In this document: positions 13,498 to 16,566 of the stretch, in pieces
Numbering within the stretch: the first letter of the stretch is position 1
How the letters are laid out: the number at the start of each line of letters is the position of its first letter
NCBI GenBank assembly: GCA_021295675.1
Contig: JAGWBY010000080.1
Location: 26,547 to 43,112, forward strand
DNA from: Candidatus Latescibacterota bacterium
GTDB lineage: Bacteria; Latescibacterota; UBA2968; UBA8231
Length of the DNA stretch: 16,566 nt
Direction of reading: 5' to 3'
Made by a program: the position numbers and the translations under genes
Notes under the pieces: generated by a model
Seen by the model: only the letters and a program-made list of their open reading frames with translations
What the model was told of the DNA's origin: nothing
Database searches by the model: none

Positions 13498-16051
13498 ATG
13501 GGATTTGTAGAAACATTTGCCGACTCGCTGAAAGAGATGCCTTCCGCGCCAATGGGGAAGTCCCTGCGGCCGCTGTGGCAAGAGGCCCTCGCGCAGATTG
13601 AGGCCGAGCACCAAGCCGGGGCCGATGGGCAGACTGTGGCCCGGCGGATCGCCGAGGCTATGGACGCGGTGGTGCTGTCTATCTACCAGAGCGCCATGCC
13701 CCAGACGGCCGGCCCCCACGCGCTAGTGGCGCTGGGCGGGTACGGCCGCCGCGAAATGGCACCGCACTCCGACGTTGATTTATTGTTCCTGTTCGCCAAG
13801 AGCCAAGACAAAGTGCCCGCAGTCGTCGCTGGTGTATTCAATCCGCTGTGGGACTTGGGATTTGAGGTGGGGCATAGCAGTCGCACGCTGGACGATGTGG
13901 TTCGGGCGGTGCGCGAAGATCTGGAATCGCGCACTGCGATGATGGACGGCCGCCTGCTGGCCGGCGACGCCGCGCTTTTTGCCCAGTTCCAAAAGCGGCT
14001 CTACAAGCGCGTGCCCAAGCGCACGGTCGCCGAACTGAATCGGCTGCGCCAGCAGCAGCGCGAAGCGCGGCAATCCGTTCAGCTTTTAGAGCCGAATGTC
14101 AAGGAGAGCCCTGGGGGCTTGCGCGAGATACAGATGTTCGAGTGGGCGCTCAAGGCCAAGGTCAAAGCAGTATCTCGATGGCGGCAGCAAGAGCCTCGCC
14201 CACAGCCGCGCCTTTCTCTGGCGGGTGCGGCACGCGCTCCACTTTGCCGTGGGCCGCAAGCGCGATGTGCTAGAGCACGATCTCAAGCCGCAGATCGCGG
14301 CCGCCTTGGGCTATGAAGACCAAGATCAAGAGCTAGCGGTCGAATGCTTTATGCGCGAGTACTACCTACATGCGCGCACTGTGCACCAGCTAGTAGAACG
14401 CGCCTTCCAGCAATTGACGCGCAAGCCGCGCAACAGCAGCCGCAGCATGTACATAGAGCGCGGCGTCGCTGCAATAGAGGGGGAGATCGTCCTCATCGAT
14501 GACGAGGCGTACTTTGCCGCCGACCCCCTGCGCCTGCTAAAAATTTTCCTCACGGCTCAGACCAAGAACTTGAAGCTGAGCGATCAGGCGCAGAGCGCGG
14601 TGCGGGCCAGTCTGCCGCTGATCAACGACGTATTCAGACGCCTGCCGGCGGCCCGCGACTTGTTCCTCAGGATACTCAAGCGCAAATACCACACGGCGCG
14701 CACGCTCCGGCGCATGCACGACTTGGGCGTTTTGGGCGCGTACTTGCCCGAGTTTGAGCGGCTGACCTGCTTGGTCCAATACGACATTTACCACATCTAC
14801 ACGGTCGATGAGCACACGCTGGTTCTTGGCCAGCAGGAGGGGGCCATGTCGGCGATTCTCGCCCAATGCACGCGCCGCGATTTGTTGTTCTTCGCGGTGC
14901 TCTTACACGACGTGGGCAAGTGGAAGCGCGACGACCACATCGCGCGCGGCATTGAGATGACCGAGGAGCTGAGCGAGCGGATGGGGTTGTCTCCAGAGGA
15001 GCGGTCCATGTTGCGCTTCTTGGTAGAGCACCACCAAGACATGGTGCTGATCTCTAGGCGGCGCAATCTCGACGACTACGAGATGATCGCCGAGTTTGCC
15101 GGGCTGTTCGCCAACGCGGAATGGCTGCGCGCTCTCTACTTGGTTTCATACGCCGACCTGTCGGCGGTTGCGCCCGACGCGTGGACCGATTGGCAAGGGG
15201 CCTTGCTGTGGGAATTGTACTACAAGACGGCCGAGCAACTGCACTCGGATCGGGAGGCCCTAGAGGCCAAACAGCGCGCGCGCCAGAAACTCGACGAGCA
15301 CCTTGATCACATCGAGGGCCACTGGCCGGCCCAGCGCGTCGTCCAGTTCCAAGAGCACATCGATCAGCTACCCCCCAGCTATTTGGTGGCCTACAATCGC
15401 GCACAGATCAAGGTACATCTGGAGATGATCGCCCGCCTGAGCCGGGAGCAGCCTTTTGTCTTGGAATTCATCGAGCACGAAGGACACACTGAGATCGTCG
15501 TCTGCACCCGCGACCAGCGCCAACTCATGGCCAAAATTTGCGGTGCCTTGGTCGTCAACGACATCAATATCCTCCGCGCGGATGTCAATACCCGCGCCGA
15601 CGATGTGGTACTCGACATTTTCCAGGTGACCAACATCGACGGCAGTCCGGTGCTGCCCGACTGGAAGAAGGAGCGCATGCGCGAGCGGGTGGCCGAGGTT
15701 ATTTCGCTGCGGCTGAAGGCCCGCGACTTGATAGCGAAGTACAGTAGCAGTTGGGATCGCCGCCGCCGACAGCGGCAGTACGATCAGCCGCCGCGCATTG
15801 CGTTCGACAACCAGATTTCGGCCCGTTACACGGTCGTCGATATCGAAGCCCAAGACACCGTGGGTCTGCTGTACAGAATCGCGTACCTGCTGGACGAATT
15901 GGATCTCGACATTCACCGCGCCATTATCAACACGGTTGCGGCGCGGGCGCAAGATGCCTTCTACATCGTCGATGCCGAGGGACAGAAGATCGCCAGCCAC
16001 GAGGAGTTCGACCGGATACAGCAGTACCTGCTCGACGGGCTGGCGTCTTGA
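13498..16051 (+). pseudogene. glnD: PII uridylyltransferase/uridylyl-removing enzyme GlnD, frameshifted
   Basis: GlnD senses glutamine and adds or removes UMP on PII, controlling nitrogen assimilation. A good ribosome binding site (ggagaa) precedes the ATG. Frame 1 carries the nucleotidyltransferase domain: 'ALVALGGYGRREMAPHSDVD' (residues 76-94, with the catalytic Asp pair), then 'LLEPNVKESPGGLREIQMFE'. After about 14165-14172 the family match moves to frame 2 as 'YLDGGSKSLAHSRAFLWRVR'. The HD domain follows ('LLFFAVLLHDVGKWKRDDH', near 14880-14940), then two ACT domains ('EIVVCTRDQRQLMAKICGAL' and 'YTVVDIEAQDTVGLLYRIAY'). The joined length, about 850 residues, is normal. The join appears to lack a few residues of the inter-helix loop seen in E. 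coli GlnD, so a small out-of-frame deletion is likely. A 1-base sequencing error is the alternative. Otherwise every motif is well kept, unlike an old pseudogene. Confidence 0.9.
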
Positions 16052-16100
16052 GTGGGAGTGAGCGCTAAACCCCGGCATATTTGATCCTGAAGGTAGAGGA

Positions 16101-16436
16101 ATGACACAAGTTACCGACGATCTGCTTGACCAGATGGTCCAGGCCATCGTCGCCGAGGTCGATCCCGAGCAGGTGATCCTCTTTGGCTCGCGCGCCCGTG
16201 GCGATGCGCGGGAAGATTCGGATGTCGATCTGGTGGTGGTGGAGGCCGAGCCGTTTGGGAAGAAGCGGAGCCGACGTTTAGAGGCCGCCCGGGTTTACGG
16301 AGCGGTGGCCGGTTTCGATGCTTTGACAGACATCTTGATTTATAGCCGCGACGAGGTTGACCACTGGCGCAACTCAGTCAACCACGTCCTTGCCCGTGCA
16401 TTACGAGAGGGAACGGTGCTCTATGAGCGAGCTTGA
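16101..16436 (+). CDS. mntA: MntA-like minimal nucleotidyltransferase (antitoxin type)
   Basis: A 111-residue nucleotidyltransferase of the kind paired with HEPN toxins (MntA/HepT). In studied pairs it inactivates the HEPN ribonuclease by adding AMP to a tyrosine. The active-site motif 'LFGSRARGDAREDSDVDLVV' gives Gly29-Ser30 and Asp41/Asp43, and the third acidic residue is probably Asp77 in 'LTDILIY'. A clear ribosome binding site, 'agagga', precedes the ATG. It ends 14 bases inside the start of the HEPN gene, the usual overlapping arrangement. It lies 49 bases after glnD on the same strand. Because the HEPN partner is destroyed here, this gene may be an orphan antitoxin. A function in cis would need another HEPN elsewhere in the genome. 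Confidence 0.85.
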   Translation: MTQVTDDLLDQMVQAIVAEVDPEQVILFGSRARGDAREDSDVDLVVVEAEPFGKKRSRRLEAARVYGAVAGFDALTDILIYSRDEVDHWRNSVNHVLARALREGTVLYERA

Positions 16437-16566
16437 TGAGGCTCGTACACGGCTTACGCGGTTCAGTTCCGTTACGACGCTATGGAGTCTGAATCGGCTC
16501 CAATCAACCGAGAAGAAGCAGTCCAGCGTTTGGAAGCGTTACGTCAGCAGGTCCGGCGGCGGTTGG
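16423..16566 (+). pseudogene. Internally deleted HEPN toxin remnant, runs off the window
   Basis: The ATG at 16423 overlaps the end of the nucleotidyltransferase gene by 14 bases and begins 'MSELDEARTR', as HEPN proteins often do. From 16452 a different frame reads 'AYAVQFRYDAMESESAPINR' then 'EEAVQRLEALRQQVRRRL', which matches the C-terminal helix region of HEPN proteins. About ten N-terminal residues are therefore joined to the last 38 or so, out of frame. The central part, including the R-x4-6-H catalytic motif and the tyrosine modified by MntA, is absent. The ATG frame stays open to the window edge but reads non-native residues. An intact HEPN protein of this type has about 120-140 residues. 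Confidence 0.7.

Noticed and set aside
14096..14160. Independent start of a second protein at the ATG at 14096
   Set aside because: The first 20 or so residues are out-of-frame translation of the conserved 'EPNVKESPGGLREIQ' stretch, so homology starts only after about 14170.
15368..16147. Minus-strand open frame of 259 residues opposite glnD
   Set aside because: It is an antisense shadow of the ACT-domain region, with no ribosome binding site or recognisable motif.

Overview
The window (moderately high GC, no tRNA or rRNA seen) looks like a bacterium with an outer membrane, probably from the Fibrobacteres-Chlorobi-Bacteroidetes side of the tree or a candidate phylum near it such as Latescibacterota. 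The pointers are a C-terminal 'NPFN...' type IX secretion sorting domain, HmuY-type haemophore domains, a carboxypeptidase-regulatory-like extension on a TonB receptor, and a bacterial homologue of vitamin K-dependent gamma-carboxylase. The lineage is inferred, not shown.

Layout. (1) Bases 1-1400 are a graveyard of broken genes: a frameshifted 3' end of an acidic GDE-repeat secreted protein, a gamma-carboxylase (HTTM) gene keeping only its two ends, a 5' stub resembling a concentrative nucleoside transporter, and a multiply frameshifted, N-terminally truncated gene on the minus strand. (2) Bases 1399-9207, minus strand, form a complete haem acquisition locus, in transcription order: TonB-dependent haem receptor, tandem-domain HmuY haemophore, a small unrecognised Cys/His-rich protein, HemS-type cytoplasmic haem protein, then the HmuT binding protein, HmuU permease and HmuV ATPase. 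(3) Bases 9397-13288, minus strand, look like an iron module: outer-membrane porin with a Glu-rich segment, imelysin lipoprotein, and a frameshifted di-haem oxidoreductase (DUF1111/DHOR). (4) Bases 13498-16566, plus strand: glnD (PII uridylyltransferase) interrupted by a frameshift, then a MntA-like nucleotidyltransferase and the internally deleted remnant of its HEPN partner, running off the end.

How the parts work together (inference from families): the receptor and HmuY would capture haem outside, HmuT/U/V would carry it from periplasm to cytoplasm, and HemS would accept it there for storage or breakdown. The neighbouring porin/imelysin/di-haem module is a recurrent iron-associated grouping. 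Two 98-bp palindromic elements of the same family punctuate the minus-strand genes, one inside the haem operon and one between imelysin and the di-haem gene. A third, different palindrome lies between the divergent porin and glnD.

The most striking overall feature is the density of out-of-frame indels and deletions: seven genes or remnants in 16.6 kb carry them, and two retain both ends while losing the middle. This could be real genome erosion or an error-prone assembly, and read mapping would decide. I found no CRISPR array, insertion sequence or prophage, and no convincing wholly new system. The best candidates for something undescribed are the small Cys/His protein in the haem operon and the punctuating palindromes.
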